64,000 bases of DNA from Symbiodinium natans (GCA_905221605.1 CAJNDS010000168.1:83501-147500), one strand, 5' to 3'. Counted from the first letter of the stretch, positions 22,701 to 33,266 are shown. Made by a program: numbers and translations. The notes: generated by a model from the letters alone, not told the origin.

Positions 22701-23955
22701 GCGCGAGAGCCCCCGGAAGGCGTCGATCTCGGAGCTGTGCCGCAGGCGGAGGATCTCAGGCCCTGGAGGGGGGCACTTTATGGGGGGAATATAGGGTTTA
22801 GGGTTTAGGGTTTAGGGTTTAGGGTTTAGGGTTTAGGGTTTAGGGTTTAGGGTTTAGGGGTCGGAAAAATTACTTGTTGTATTCCCTTGTGGTGCCTTCA
22901 TAATTAAACTAATAATAACCCCAAGACCCTATTCGAATTATTGAGGCCCCTGTGCTGCTCACTGGGCCAGAGCTCGAAGCCTAATCAGTCTAATGTCTAT
23001 GACATTCTATGGCTCAAGACCACAACTACCGAGAACTTGATGCGGAATCTCGGAACTATCGAGCCTCGAAGCAGAAACTGCACATGGACTGAAGGGCTGC
23101 TTCCCGCCACGGCGGCGCAGATGAGCAAGATCAGAAGCACGACCTCCAGAAGCACATTCCCAAGGGAGATCAAGTCAGCGTAACTGCAAGAGATGCTCCG
23201 CGATGTCCAAAACATTGGCAGGCTTAGCCTTGCGTAGGCTTAAGGGCTCTACAGGTTAAAATGTCGATTTTTTATGGCTTTTTATAAGGATTGTGCAGGG
23301 GATTAAGGGCAATAAATCAAAAAAAATCTGTTCAAACCTACCCATGTAGCGTCCAGAAGATGATCCGAAGTAGCTCCATCACCCAAGGCTCATGGAAGGA
23401 CAACGCGAGCAAAGGTATGGAGATGCAGTCCCAAAACAGAACAGCCGCAACCCCAGCAGCCCAGAAGCGCCTCCAATTCGACGGCCGGCTGTGTGAGATG
23501 TCATAGACCACAGCGATGGTGGTGGATATGGTCTTCGTACCCTTGCTATTGATTCGGTATTTGCCCAGCTCTTGATGCCGCTTCGTCCATGATAGACCGA
23601 GCTTGAAGCCAGTGGTGTCGTCTTCTTCCTCCTCCTCCTCTACCCCAGAGCTCAGCAAGGATCGCTGGGAGGCAATGGAGGATTCTGGCTGAAATTGCAC
23701 TGGCTTCGTCTTCGGCGGCTCCACTCGCCTCGCGCAAGGTGCTGGTGCAGGCTCAGGCACCAGGTGCGGGTCTGAGGGAGGCGCGGAAGGAGTCGACTCT
23801 TCTCTGGACTCTCTAGATGAAAGCACGGATCGGGGCCCCGCGTCCACGGAATGGACTGCCCGGTGCTCACCTTCATGTGACGCCAGCAAGCCCTGAATGA
23901 GTTGCTCAATTTGTCCCATGACAAGCTTCACCCTGCCGTTCGTGTCGTCCGCCAT
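19780..23955 (-). CDS. CNG/EAG-like six-TM cation channel, copy 2 (complete-looking)
   Basis: ATG at 23,955 (MADDTNGRVK); stop TGA at 19,780. Predicted exons: 23,955-23,351 (acidic cytosolic N-terminus, S1, part of S2); 23,228-~22,995 (rest of S2, S3); 22,762-22,679; 22,419-22,326 and 22,244-22,131 (S5, pore helix); 22,016-21,961 (pore loop); 21,444-21,410 and 21,312-21,223 (S6); 21,057-20,700 (C-linker, including a 120-nt in-frame insert); 20,445-20,341 and 20,174-19,780 (cNBD-like: GLFCQRMLFVAFNFVLYKR, then WLCEACLWTNWHYLGY). Exon 21,312-21,223 has the same length as in copy 1 (90 nt), and the C-linker exon is exactly 120 nt longer. The pore lacks GYG. Relative to copy 1 it has gained four small introns or inserts and long telomere-motif tracts in its introns. 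A cation channel is likely; its selectivity is unknown. Confidence 0.8.
20172..20341 (-). mobile_element. Introner-like insertion 4 (166-nt GC-AG intron carrying CCCTAAA repeats)
   Basis: Copy 1 reads YKREGMVTH without interruption; copy 2 has extra sequence between YKRG and MVTH. TGCC (plus strand) occurs at both ends (20,172-20,175; 20,338-20,341). CTAGACC near each end forms a 7-bp inverted repeat. Splicing 20,340-20,175 gives a GC donor and TCTAG|G acceptor and restores the frame. It contains about three CCCTAAA units (20,300-20,321). Confidence 0.75.
20446..20699 (-). repeat. Intron with variant telomere motifs (copy 2, C-linker/cNBD)
   Basis: GT-AG intron of 254 nt, against 77 nt at the same position in copy 1 (348-272). 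The extra length includes TTTAGGG, TTTCGGG, TTTGGG and TTAGGG variants (20,452-20,620). On the coding strand these read as CCCTAAA. Confidence 0.8.
20837..20960 (-). mobile_element. Introner-like insertion 1 (120-nt GA-AG, perfect 7-bp TIR)
   Basis: Insert 20,841-20,956 is flanked by TCTC on both sides (plus strand; GAGA on the coding strand). Its ends are CTTGGCT and AGCCAAG, a perfect inverted repeat. Copy 1 has the uninterrupted site at ~486. Removing 120 nt as GAGA...CCAAG restores the copy 1 sequence PSKRD-IA-LLPELL. It has no stop in frame, so a retained 40-residue insertion is the alternative. Confidence 0.82.
21058..21222 (-). repeat. Homologous GA-AG intron expanded by telomere motif
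   Basis: 165 nt here against 100 nt in copy 1 (686-587). The outer sequence is nearly identical; the difference is CCCTAAA/CCCGAAA units at 21,127-21,208 versus two to three units at 655-673. GACT occurs at both ends of the intron. Confidence 0.85.
21445..21960 (-). repeat. Pore/S6 intron of copy 2 with two telomere-motif tracts and a MITE-like relic
   Basis: 516 nt against 234 nt in copy 1. It contains TTTAGGG with TTTCGGG variants (21,483-21,598), a relic of the AAGTACAGTTATA element ending CCCATGAACCTCCGAGTA (21,605-21,732), and CCCTAAA (21,811-21,918). Confidence 0.8.
22241..22326 (-). mobile_element. Introner-like insertion 3 (81-nt GT-AG intron in S5/turret)
   Basis: AAACC (plus) lies at both ends (22,241-22,245; 22,322-22,326); insert 22,246-22,321. 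Copy 1 has one AAACC at the matching site. Splicing 22,325-22,245 gives GT...AAG|G. The interior has a CTATATA-ACCC / GGGTATATAG hairpin. Terminal inverted similarity is limited to CTT. Confidence 0.75.
22420..22678 (-). repeat. Intron e3/e4 of copy 2 with CCCTAAA tract
   Basis: GC-AG intron of 259 nt against 100 nt in copy 1 (1,667-1,568). The tract at 22,560-22,675 (CCCCAAA grading into CCCTAAA) is absent from copy 1. A neighbouring intron (22,763 to ~22,995) carries TTTAGGG at 22,795-22,858, also absent from copy 1. Confidence 0.8.
23225..23350 (-). mobile_element. Introner-like insertion 2 (122-nt GC-AG, imperfect TIR)
   Basis: Insert 23,229-23,346 is flanked by TAGC on both sides; copy 1 has a single TAGC at the matching site (~2,049-2,052). 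On the coding strand the ends are CATGGGTAGG and CCTACGCAAG, 12 of 16 positions complementary when extended. The reading frame is broken unless 23,350-23,229 is spliced (GC donor, GCAAG|G acceptor). A dispersed relative lies at 18,555-18,625. Confidence 0.85.
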
Positions 23956-24009
23956 GGCGCGGTCCCTAAGGGAGCACTGTATGCCTACGGAAGCTTTGAG
24001 CCGAAACAA

Positions 24010-25325
24010 GACACGGGGGGGGAATAGGGGTACCCCAAAAGGGGTCCCTGCGAAAGGGGGCTTCTACTCTATCTAGGGGTAGAAAAAGAGGGGTACCCCT
24101 ATTTTGGGAAATGCCACATGTGGCACGACCAAGGAGCCCGGGGAGTAAATGTGACCCCCCCCCCCCCCCCCCCCGAAAACATCAACTGCACCCTTAAACC
24201 CTTAAACCCTTAAACCCTTAAACCCTTAAACCCTTGGACCCTTAGACCCTTAAACCCTTAAACCCTTAAACCCGAAACCTAAACCTTAAACCCTAAACCC
24301 TAAACCCTAATCCGAAAGCCCCTCCCCCAAGAAAACAGCCTGCGGCCTTCCAGGCCCCAAGTAGCAGGCACTTAGCATCTCCCATTCGGGTAGTCACGGG
24401 GTTCAGGGTTCAGTGTTCAGGGTTCAGGGTTCAAGGTTTAGGGATTAGGGTTTAGCGTTTAGGGTTTAGGGTTTAGGGTTTAGGGTTTAGAGTTGTGGGT
24501 TTAGGGTTGAGGGAACTACTGTCTGCAGATCCCCACATATATCAATCATGATGGATGAGAGTGACGAACGAAACTCAACTTGCCTTCTGCTTTGCAAGGC
24601 TAAACCCTTTTCGAGGTCCAACTCCAAGAATCTGGGTAACACGCTTGCGGATGAGTACCCAAGCATCTGTGACGGAAAATGGGGGTGTAGGGCTTCAGGG
24701 TCTATCAGCAAGAACGAGACTACCAAAGAAGCCCAGAAGGAGCGAACAGCTCAGTCACCTGTGCTTGATGAGGGGCGTGCAGCAGCGTCACAGAGTCCGA
24801 GTTTTTGTCGACCTCAAGTGGAATCACCCGGCTCGCAGGGTTTAGGGCGTAGGGTTTAGGGCTTAGGGCTTAGGGTTTAGGGTTTAGGTTTCAGGGTTCA
24901 GGGTTCAGGGTTTAGGGTTTTGGGTTTTGGGTTTAGGGTTTAGGGTTTAGGGTTGAGGGTTTGGGGTTTAAACCTACCCGGGATCTGAGCAGGAGCGCAG
25001 GCATTAAAGTAATCCGACCGGCGTGTCATCCCTTGCCAACCTTGGGCTTACGTGCGCTGCGAAGGGGCAGCCGCTGTTCGCTGAACCCTAAACCCTAAAC
25101 CCTAAACCCTAAACCCCAAAGAGACGTGCAAGCACCGTACCGTGCACTGCAGGCCTTTCGACGCTGGGCGCTCGGCCGCAACATCCCTGAAGCACGCCAG
25201 GGAAAGAAGGGTTTAGGGTTTTGACAAGGGGGTAGGGTTTAGGGTTTGAGGTTTAGGGTTTAGAGTTTAGGGTTTAGGGTTTAGGGTTTAGGGTTTAGGG
25301 TTTAGGGTTTAGGGTTTCGGGGGTT
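24010..25325. repeat. Telomere-motif tracts, including an 8-mer variant, upstream of channel copy 2
   Basis: CCCTTAAA (8-mer) tract 24,190-24,270; CCCTAAA 24,285-24,310 and 25,083-25,118; TTTAGGG-type 24,400-24,512, 24,837-24,970 and 25,209-25,318. A C homopolymer sits at 24,156-24,173. 24,520-24,835 has open frames of about 100 codons on the plus strand with no recognisable features. Confidence 0.85.
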
Positions 25326-25329
25326 GAGG

Positions 25330-25545
25330 GTTGAGGGGTGGTGGCGGTGATGGAGAATCGCAGAAGGAACCCATGCAAAGAGGGCAGTTTTACAAAGCCC
25401 GAAGCGGGCTTCAAAGAGGGTTTGCATGTCCCAAAAAATCCGAAGAGTAGAGTATAAACCTACATATGTATAATATATATATATATGTATGTATGTATGT
25501 ATACATACATATATAGGGGGTACCATATACATACAAATATATGCT
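25330..25545. repeat. TA/TATG microsatellite junction
   Basis: TATATATA, TATG and TACA repeats at 25,462-25,515 precede a run of C. This marks the switch from telomere-motif DNA to AT-rich satellite DNA. Confidence 0.8.
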
Positions 25546-25569
25546 CACCCCCCCCCCCATGATCTAGGT

Positions 25570-27420
25570 CGAAAGGCCTTTCGGGCCCATCGAAGCGAGA
25601 TTTAAACCTAAGTCGGGATGAAAATTAAAAGGCCACTGGCCTCATTCGTAGTAAATTTTTTTAGAAATCTAAATTTGCCAATTAAAAGCCGCACCCTCTG
25701 AAATCCTCTTCTGGGGCCTGCCTGTCCGGAACAAAATCTCACAAGAGCTTTATATGCAGAGGTTACAGCCTCAGAAATCCTCATCTGGGCTTCCTTCCTA
25801 TTTTATTGAGAAAATGCTTCTACATAAGAAGCCCACACCCTACGAAAAGAATTCTATACTTAAAGGCCACACCCTATGAAATCCTCTTCTGGGCCCTCTT
25901 AATGAAATTTCAGTAGACTTGTGTCTGATAAAGCCACAGCTTCGTTCGTAATTAACCCAAGTAAAAAAACATATTAAGAGGCCCAGCCCCAAGACATCCT
26001 CTTCTAAGCCTCATTGATTAATACCTATTTAGAACATTTTTGTTTTTCCCACACCCTGTGAAATCTTTCGCTGGCCCCATTCGTAATGAAACGCAATTTG
26101 ATTTCATATTGTAAGCCCACACCCTAAGAAATCCTCTTCTGGGCTTCGTTCGTAATTGAACCCAAGTAAAGCAAGTGTATATTCAGAGGCCAACCCCAGG
26201 ACATCCTCCTCGCAATGAAACCGAGTTAGAATTCTATATTGCAGACCATACCCTATGAAATCCCTTTCTGGCCCCTATTTGTAATGAAGATTAATTAGAA
26301 TTCTGTATTACAAAGCCACACGCCAAGAAATCCTCATTAGACCTTCGTTTGTAATTAGACTTATTTTCGATTTGCCAAGATGCTTGTATTAAAAAAGCCA
26401 CACCATTCTGGGGCCTGTTCGTAACAGAATCTCGTAAGAAGTTTATAATTCTAGGTAAGAAGCCCACACCCTAAGAAGTTCTGACCTAGGCTAGGTTCGT
26501 ATGTAACTCTTGGACAGAAATTTATATCATGAGCCCCCATTCGTATTTGAATGTACTTACAATTCCATATTTAACCGCTAGACCCTATGAAATCCTCTTC
26601 TGGTGCCTATTAGTGAAATGTCAATAGACTTGTATATGATAAAGCCATAGCTTCGTTAGTAAATTAAGCCCAAGTCAAACAAACAAATTAAGAGGCCCCG
26701 CCACAAGACATCCTCTTCTAAGCTTCATTGGTTAATACCTATTTGGAATTTATTTTGCAGACCACACCCTATGAAATTCTCCCCTGGCCTCGCTTCATAC
26801 TACAATGTTATTTGAGGTTTGTATTAAAACGCCACACCCTAAGAAATCCTCGTCTGGACTCGTTTGGAATTCCACTTAAATTGAATTTTAAGTTTTGAGG
26901 CCACACCCCTTTGGACAGAATTTAAAAGGCCACACCCTAAGACCTGTGTATGGTAAAGCCACAGCTTCGTTCGTAAAACCAAACCAAGTAAAACAATTAA
27001 GAGGCCACGCCCTTCTAAGCCTCATTCGTTACTACCTCTTTGGAATTTTATTTTACCGACCACACCCTGTGAAAGTCTCCTCTGGCCCCGCTTCGTAATG
27101 AAATGTAATTTGAGGTTTGCACTAAAACACCACACCCTAAGAAATCCTCAACTGGACTTCCTTTGTGATTCCACTTAAATAGACGTTTAAATTAAGAGGC
27201 CACACCCCAAGACATCCTCTTCGAAGCCCCACTCTTTTTTAAGTCCAATTAGACTTTTGAATTGCAGGTCCACATCCTCAAAAGAACCACACCCTAAGAA
27301 ACCCTCTCTATTTCTTTTTTTTATTACTTTTCATATTAAGACGCCACATCCCAAGACATCCTCTTCTAAGCCTCATTCGTAATTAAATCTAATGGAACTT
27401 TACATGTTAACGCCACGCCC
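25570..27420. repeat. Decayed ~60-100-bp tandem satellite, GCCACACCCTAAGAAATCCTC type
   Basis: Phrases such as CCACACCCTAAGAAATCCTC, TTCTGGGCTTCGTTCGTAAT and a following T/A-rich stretch recur about two dozen times with heavy divergence. Two alternating subtypes are visible: GAAATCCTC...CTGG and GACATCCTCTTCTAAGCCTC. No gene is present. Confidence 0.8.
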
Positions 27421-27549
27421 TGCATACCGAATAGGCTGAATTGAAAAAAAAAACGAATGGTGGGTGTGTTTGTGTGCTTTTCTCTGTGTGTGTGCAAGGC
27501 AGTCACATCAGCAGAAACAACGTATAACAATACACATTCTTTATACAAG

Positions 27550-28095
27550 AAAAGCATTTTTTGCAAAATTTGCTAAAAAATACCCAAAAATCCAAAAATC
27601 CAAAAATTCAAAACCATGGAGCCGGGAGGCCGCCTTTTTTGGATTTTTTGGTTTTCTCGAGGTTTTTTTGGTTTTTTTTGGAAAAATCCAAAAAAAACCA
27701 TGTGTTTTTTTGGATTTTACTTGCTCCTGGCCTCAAAAACCTAAAAAACACATGGTTTTTTTTGGATTTTGAGTGAAAATCCAAAAAAACCCATGTGTTT
27801 TTTTAGTTTCTGAGACCAGGAGCACCTGAAATCCAAAAAAACACGAGGGTTTTTTTGGATTTTCACTCAAAATCCAAAAAAAACCATGTGTTTTTTAGGT
27901 TTTTGAGGCCAGGAGCAAGTAAAATCCAAAAAAACACATGGTTTTTTTTGGATTTTTCCAAAAAAAACCAAAAAAACCTCGAGAAAACCAAAAAATCCAA
28001 AAAAGGCGGCCTCCCGGCTCCATGGTTTTGAATTTTTGGATTTTTGGATTTTTGGATTTGTGTCAAATTTTGCAAATTCTGCAAAAAAGAAGTGT
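27550..28095. repeat. ~545-bp near-perfect palindrome (foldback)
   Basis: The left arm 27,550-27,775 and right arm 27,863-28,095 are reverse complements; both encode the same 71-codon frame on opposite strands. The spacer is itself palindromic, so symmetry continues to about 27,820. The sequence is A/T-rich with the recurring unit AATCCAAAAAAACC. The frames are by-products of the repeat. Confidence 0.92.
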
Positions 28096-28368
28096 TTTTT
28101 GCATACAAGTCTGTGTTTATAAGCCTGTCCTATGCAAATAATTCATAGACATGTTTACCAAATTGTGTTTTTTGGGTGTTTTTTTATGTGGTGATGTGGA
28201 AGTAGTGCTAAACACACGCGTTTTTCACTATTTAGATGTTTTCTCGCATAGGACTAGACGTGCAAAAACAGGACATCGCCTAGCATAGCCAGCATGTCAT
28301 TTTAATCGGTATTTACGAGGGTTTTTATAGGGACAAAGCAAAACCTAGATCATGGGGGGGGGGGGGTG

Positions 28369-28440
28369 ACCAAATATATATATATATATATATGGGAGGT
28401 CCCACACACACACACACACACATATATATATGTAAGAGGA
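28369..28440. repeat. (TA)n and (CA)n microsatellites
   Basis: TATATA, then ACACAC, then ATATAT runs separate the 25.5-28.4 kb block from the hairpin array. Confidence 0.9.
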
Positions 28441-31137
28441 ACCTTTACGTATCATTTGACCTTTGTTCTTGCCTCCTTACTCCAATATAAAGAATTAGAA
28501 ATTTAACAAATTCAGGCCTTAAGCCGAAACTCCTAACTTCCTAATTCCTTGAAATTAGGAATTAATGAATTTAGGAGTTTCGGCTTAAGGCCCGAATTCC
28601 TAAATTCCTAAATTCCTGATTCCCCGGAATTAGGAATTGAGGAATTTAGGAGTTTCGGCTTAAGGCCTGAATTCCTAAATTCCTCAATTCCTAATTCCCG
28701 GGAATTAGGAATTTAGGAATTTCGGCTTAAGGCAAAAACTCCTAAATTCCTCAATTCCTAATTCCAGCGGGCCAGAAACCCAGAGGAATTAGAACTTCTG
28801 AAATTCCTTGAATTCCTTAAATTTCTAAATTCCTAATTCCCGGAATTAGGAATTTAGGAATTTAAGGAATTCAAGGAATTTCAGAAGTTCTAATTCCTCT
28901 GGGTTTCCGGCCCCCTGGAATTAGGAATTTAGGAATTTAGGAGTTTTGGGCCTGTAGCCGAAATTCCTAAATTCCTAAATTCCTAATCTCCGGGAATTAG
29001 GAATTTAGGAATTTAGGAGTTTTGGCCTGTAGCCGAAATTCTTAAATTCCTAAATTCTTAATGCCAGAAACCCAGAGGAATTAGAACTTCTGAAATTCCT
29101 TGAATTCCTTAAATTCCTAAATTCCTAATTCCCGTAAATTGGGAATTTAGGAATTTAGGAGTTTTGGCCTTGAGCCGAAATTCCTAAATCCCTAAATTCC
29201 TAATTCCCGGGAATTAGGAATTTAAGAATTTAGGGAAAGCGGGCCAGAAACCCAGAGAAATTAGAACTTCTGAAATTCCTTGAATTCCTTAAATTCCTAA
29301 ATTCCTAATTCCCGGAAATTAGGCATTTAGGAATTTAGGAGGCTAAAGGCCGAAAATCATAAATTCCTAAATTCTTAATTCCAGCGGGCCGGAAACCCAG
29401 AGGAATTAGAACTTCTAAAATTCCTTGAATTCCTTAAATTCCTAAATTCCTAATTCCCGGGAATTAGGAATTTAGGAATTTAGGAATTTCGGCTACAGGC
29501 CAAAACTCCTAAATTCCTAAATTCCTAATTCCAGCGGGCCGGAAACCCAAAGGAATTAGAACTTCTGAAATTCCTTGAATTCCTTAAATTTCTAAATTCT
29601 TAATTCCCGGGAATTAGCAATTTAGGAATTTAGGAGTTTTGGCCTTGAGCCGAAATTCCTAAATTCTTAATTCCCGGGAATTAGGAATTTAGGAATGTAA
29701 GGAATTCAAGAAATTTCAGAAGTTCTAATTCTTCTGGGTTTCCGGCCCGCTGGAATTAGGAATTTAGGAATTTAGGAGTTTTGGGCTGTAGCCGAAATTC
29801 CTAAATTCCTAACTCCCGGGAATTAGGAATTTAGAAATTTAAGAGTTTTGGGCTGTAGCTGAAATTCCTAAATTCCTAAATTGCTATTTCCAGCGGGCCG
29901 GAAACCCAGAGGAATTAGAACTTCTGAAATTCCTTGAATTCCTTAAATTCCAAAATTCCTAATTCCCGGAAATTAGGAATTTTGGAATTTAGGAATTTTA
30001 GCCTTCAGCCGAAATTCCTAAATTCTTAAATTCCTAATTCCCGGGAATTAGGAATTTAGAAATTTAAGGAATTCAAGGAATTTCAGAAGTTCTAATTCTT
30101 CTGGGTTTCCGGCCCGCTGGAATTAGGAATATAGGAGTTTTGGCCTTGAGCCGAAATTCCTAAATTCCTAATTCCCGGGAATTAGGAATTTAGGAATTTA
30201 AGGAATTCAAGGAATTTCAGAAGTTCTAATTCTTCTGGGTTTCCGGCCCGCTGGAATTAGGAATTTAGTAATTTAGGATTTTCGGCCTGTAGCCGAAATT
30301 CCTAAATACATAAATTCCTAATTTCCGGGAATTAGGAATTTAGGAATTTAAGGAATTCAAGGAATTTCAGAAGTTCTAATTCCTCTGGGTTTCCGGCCCG
30401 CTGGAATTAGGAATTTAGGAGTTCTGGCCTGTAGCCGAAATTCCTAAATTCCTAAATTCCTAATTCCCGGGAATTAGGAATTTAGAAATTTAAGAGTTTT
30501 GGGCTGTAGCTGAAATTCCTAAATTCCTAAATTGCTAATTCCAGCGGGCCGGAAACCCAGAGGAATTAGAACTTCGGAAATTCCTTGAATTCCTTAAATT
30601 CCTACATTCCCAATTCCCGGAAATTAGGGATTTAGGAATTTAGGAATTTTAGCCTTCAGCCGAAATTCCTAAATTCCTAAATTCCTAATTCCCGGGAATT
30701 AGGAATTTAGGAATTTAAGGAATTCAAGGAATTTCAGAAGTTCTAATTCCTCTGGGTTTCCGCCCCGCTGGAATTAGGAATTTAGGAATTTAGGAGTTTT
30801 GGGCCTGTAACCGAAATTCCTAAATTCCTAAATTCCTAATTCCCTGGAATTAGGAATTTAGGAATTTCAGGAATTCAAGGATTTTCAGAAGTTCTAATTC
30901 CTCTGGGTTTCCGGCCCGCTGGAATTGGCAATTTAGGAATTTAGGTATTTCGGCTTCAGGCCAAAACTCCTGAATTCCTAAATTCCTACTTCCCGGGATT
31001 TAGGATTTTATGAATTTTGGAATTTCGGCTGAAGGCCAAAACTCCTAAATTCCTAATTTCCTAACTCCAGCGGGCCGGAAACCCAGACGAATTAGAACTT
31101 CTGAAATTCCTTGAATTCCTTAAATTCCTAAATTCCC
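28441..31137. repeat. Module P1: array of GGAATTAGGAATTT hairpins
   Basis: Dozens of inverted repeats built from AATTCCTAAATTCC and its complement, with two alternating caps: CCAGCGGGCCGGAAACCCAG...TTCCTTGAATTCCTT and GGAGTTTTGGCCTGTAGCCG. An example is 28,764-28,918, a ~155-bp near-perfect palindrome centred on CCCGG. Any transcript would fold into serial long hairpins. No coding potential. Confidence 0.93.
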
Positions 31138-32100
31138 AGAATATTTGTTTCTTTGCAATTTTCAAGGGTTTTAAAAGAATGCAAGGGGCCTTTTCAAATC
31201 TTAAGTGGCCTCTGTGGCATTTTCGTTAAGTATCAACAATCTTCGCATGAAAAATATCCTCCGAGTTGTTTCTCCTGAAGAAAAGGAAAAAATACCCTCA
31301 AACTCGGCTGGAGTCTCTTGAGTTTCGGCCTGATTCCCTTGAAATTCTTGGACATCCTCTTTTTCCCCTCGATTTTGAAGAAGCCCCTTGAGTTTTTTGC
31401 CGCTTCGATTCCCATTCCCCTGATGTTTTGTCCAAGGGAAGCGTTTTTTTTCACTCTGAAATCTCCCAGGCGCTCGATTGCTGAAGCGAAACGAATATGC
31501 TTTGGTCCTAACCCTTGGACGAATAAGGTTTAGGAATAGGGTTAGGCTTAAACATTAAACGAACAAGCTTCAGCCATAAGGCTCGCGCCCCTCCCCCCCT
31601 CTCCCGCAACCTCGTCGTGCCCAGGTTAGGAATCTAGAATTATTAGACCTCAGCGTCCGGCGCAAAACCTCAAACAAAGAAGGTTCATGCATATGTTTTG
31701 GCCTGCAACGTTAAAAGAATAGGTTTAGGAAGGCAATGTCCCAAAACTACAGAAGCATGCGTACAGCTTGGAATAGGGTTTGACCCTAGCCTTAATCGAA
31801 TACGGTGCTTAGAAATCTAAACGTAAGAAAAATGGGTAGGGTTTATGAGATATTTATTTGTGACTATTGGGGATAATTCATGTGTGAGAAATGATAATTG
31901 TTTTCGGTGACCCTTTGGGAAACATTGAAATGACAACCCATGTTTACATACAAAAACACCAATGCCCTCAAATACTTCCTAGTCTTTCGGTTCAGGATTA
32001 CCGCCCTTTCTTCTCCATTTCTTTATTTGATATACAATACAGACACGCTACATACCTACACGATGTGGGTAGAAATTCCTAGCTGTTCATGCAACACATA
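31138..32100. repeat. Module Q1 and linker to module R
   Basis: 31,138-31,740 matches four tandem ~600-bp units at 39,336-41,755. 31,741-32,100 matches 41,756-42,197 except for an 86-base segment absent here (junction near 31,940). A 73-codon Lys-rich minus-strand frame (31,233-31,454) is shared by several copies but lacks any recognisable domain. The 8-bp site AACACATA at 32,093-32,100 is the empty target of the transposon at 42,198. Confidence 0.85.
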
Positions 32101-33266
32101 CATCCTATATACCTGCGCGACGCGTTAGAAATTCTACCTTTTCACACAACGCATATACTCTTCGTTTTTTGGAAAGAACACGAGGGACGAAGAGAAAGGA
32201 CCTTCTCTTTCCATTTTCCTCGTCAAAAGGAAAAAGAAAATATCTGGATAGAATTGAAGAGAGAGAGCGATGGAAAAAACAATGAGAAACAAGAAGGATA
32301 GCCTTTTCAGTCTATATAATGTTTCCTTCTTCTGATCGTTTGTTCTTTTGTCTTCGGTTTGTGCCTTGCCTTCCGCTTTTCCTTTGAAGAAGACAGAAAG
32401 GAAAGGGTGCGAATGGAGTTTCCTTTGCACGCTTTGATGAACACGTAAAGAAGAGAAGAGAAAAGAAGAGAAGACATGGAAACTGAGGACAGGGGGGGTT
32501 TCTTCCTCCTCTGACCTATCCATTTTCTGAATAAGATAAGAGAGAAGCGCTCTTGTCCATTCTTTGTTGTGCAGTCTCTTCCTCTCTCGCTGAGTGAGAA
32601 AAAGAAAAGAGCAAGGCCACCGAAAAGGGACAAGGAGAACTTCTTCTTCGTTTCTTTAGCAGTTCCCTTGAGTTTCCTAAGCAAAAAAGAACAGAAGACC
32701 TGGGAACGCAGGAGAGAAAGAAAGCAAAGAGAGGGTGTAAGGGCACTCAGCGGCCTCCCTTCTTGCCACGAACAAAAACAATCCATCCTCCCCTCTTTTC
32801 CCGTCCATTAGCTTCTCTTTTCCTTGTCCTCTTGTGTATTCATTTGTCACGTGTAAAAGAAAGCAAAGAAGAGAGAGGAGAGATAAGAGAGACGAGAGAG
32901 GATGATGGTGGCGAGATTCATGTGTATTCTTGCATGTTCAGTTTTCCTGCTGTAAGAAAAGCGCTAAAGAAGTGGGAAAACAAAGACGATGCAGGATGAG
33001 TAGTGAGTGAAATTGGCGCCTTGCATATGTATTTGTCTTTCTGTAACGAGATAGACTACAGAACAGGGATAAGAGGGCAGAGGGAATTTCTTCGCCCTGT
33101 CGTATTCCTTTCTTCCAGACGAGAAGCAAATGGATAAGACAAGATGGAAAGAGACATTCTTTGCTTCGCTGCAGATTGTGGGAAGAAAAACAATGAGTTT
33201 AGAATCCAACAGTAGACTGCTTGGGGAACAAGGTTTCCCTTTGCTCTTTTTGTGAAAGTCGGGCAA

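Larger units (their letters stand above)
25546..28368. other. Block bounded by a 24-bp inverted repeat
   Basis: The left end CAC-C(n)-ATGATCTAGGT (25,546-25,569) is complemented at the right end by ACCTAGATCATG-G(n)-TG (28,343-28,368). Outside both ends lie TA-rich microsatellites. Inside are a decayed satellite and a long palindrome. It could be a non-autonomous element or a coincidence of mirrored low-complexity flanks. No target duplication is evident. Confidence 0.5.

Noticed and set aside
27464-28141. Paired 71-102-codon frames with identical peptides on opposite strands
   Set aside because: They are the two arms of the palindrome and extremely Phe/Lys-biased.
25570-31137. A CRISPR array
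   Set aside because: Repeats are diverged, often inverted, without unique spacers of constant length, and the genome is eukaryotic.
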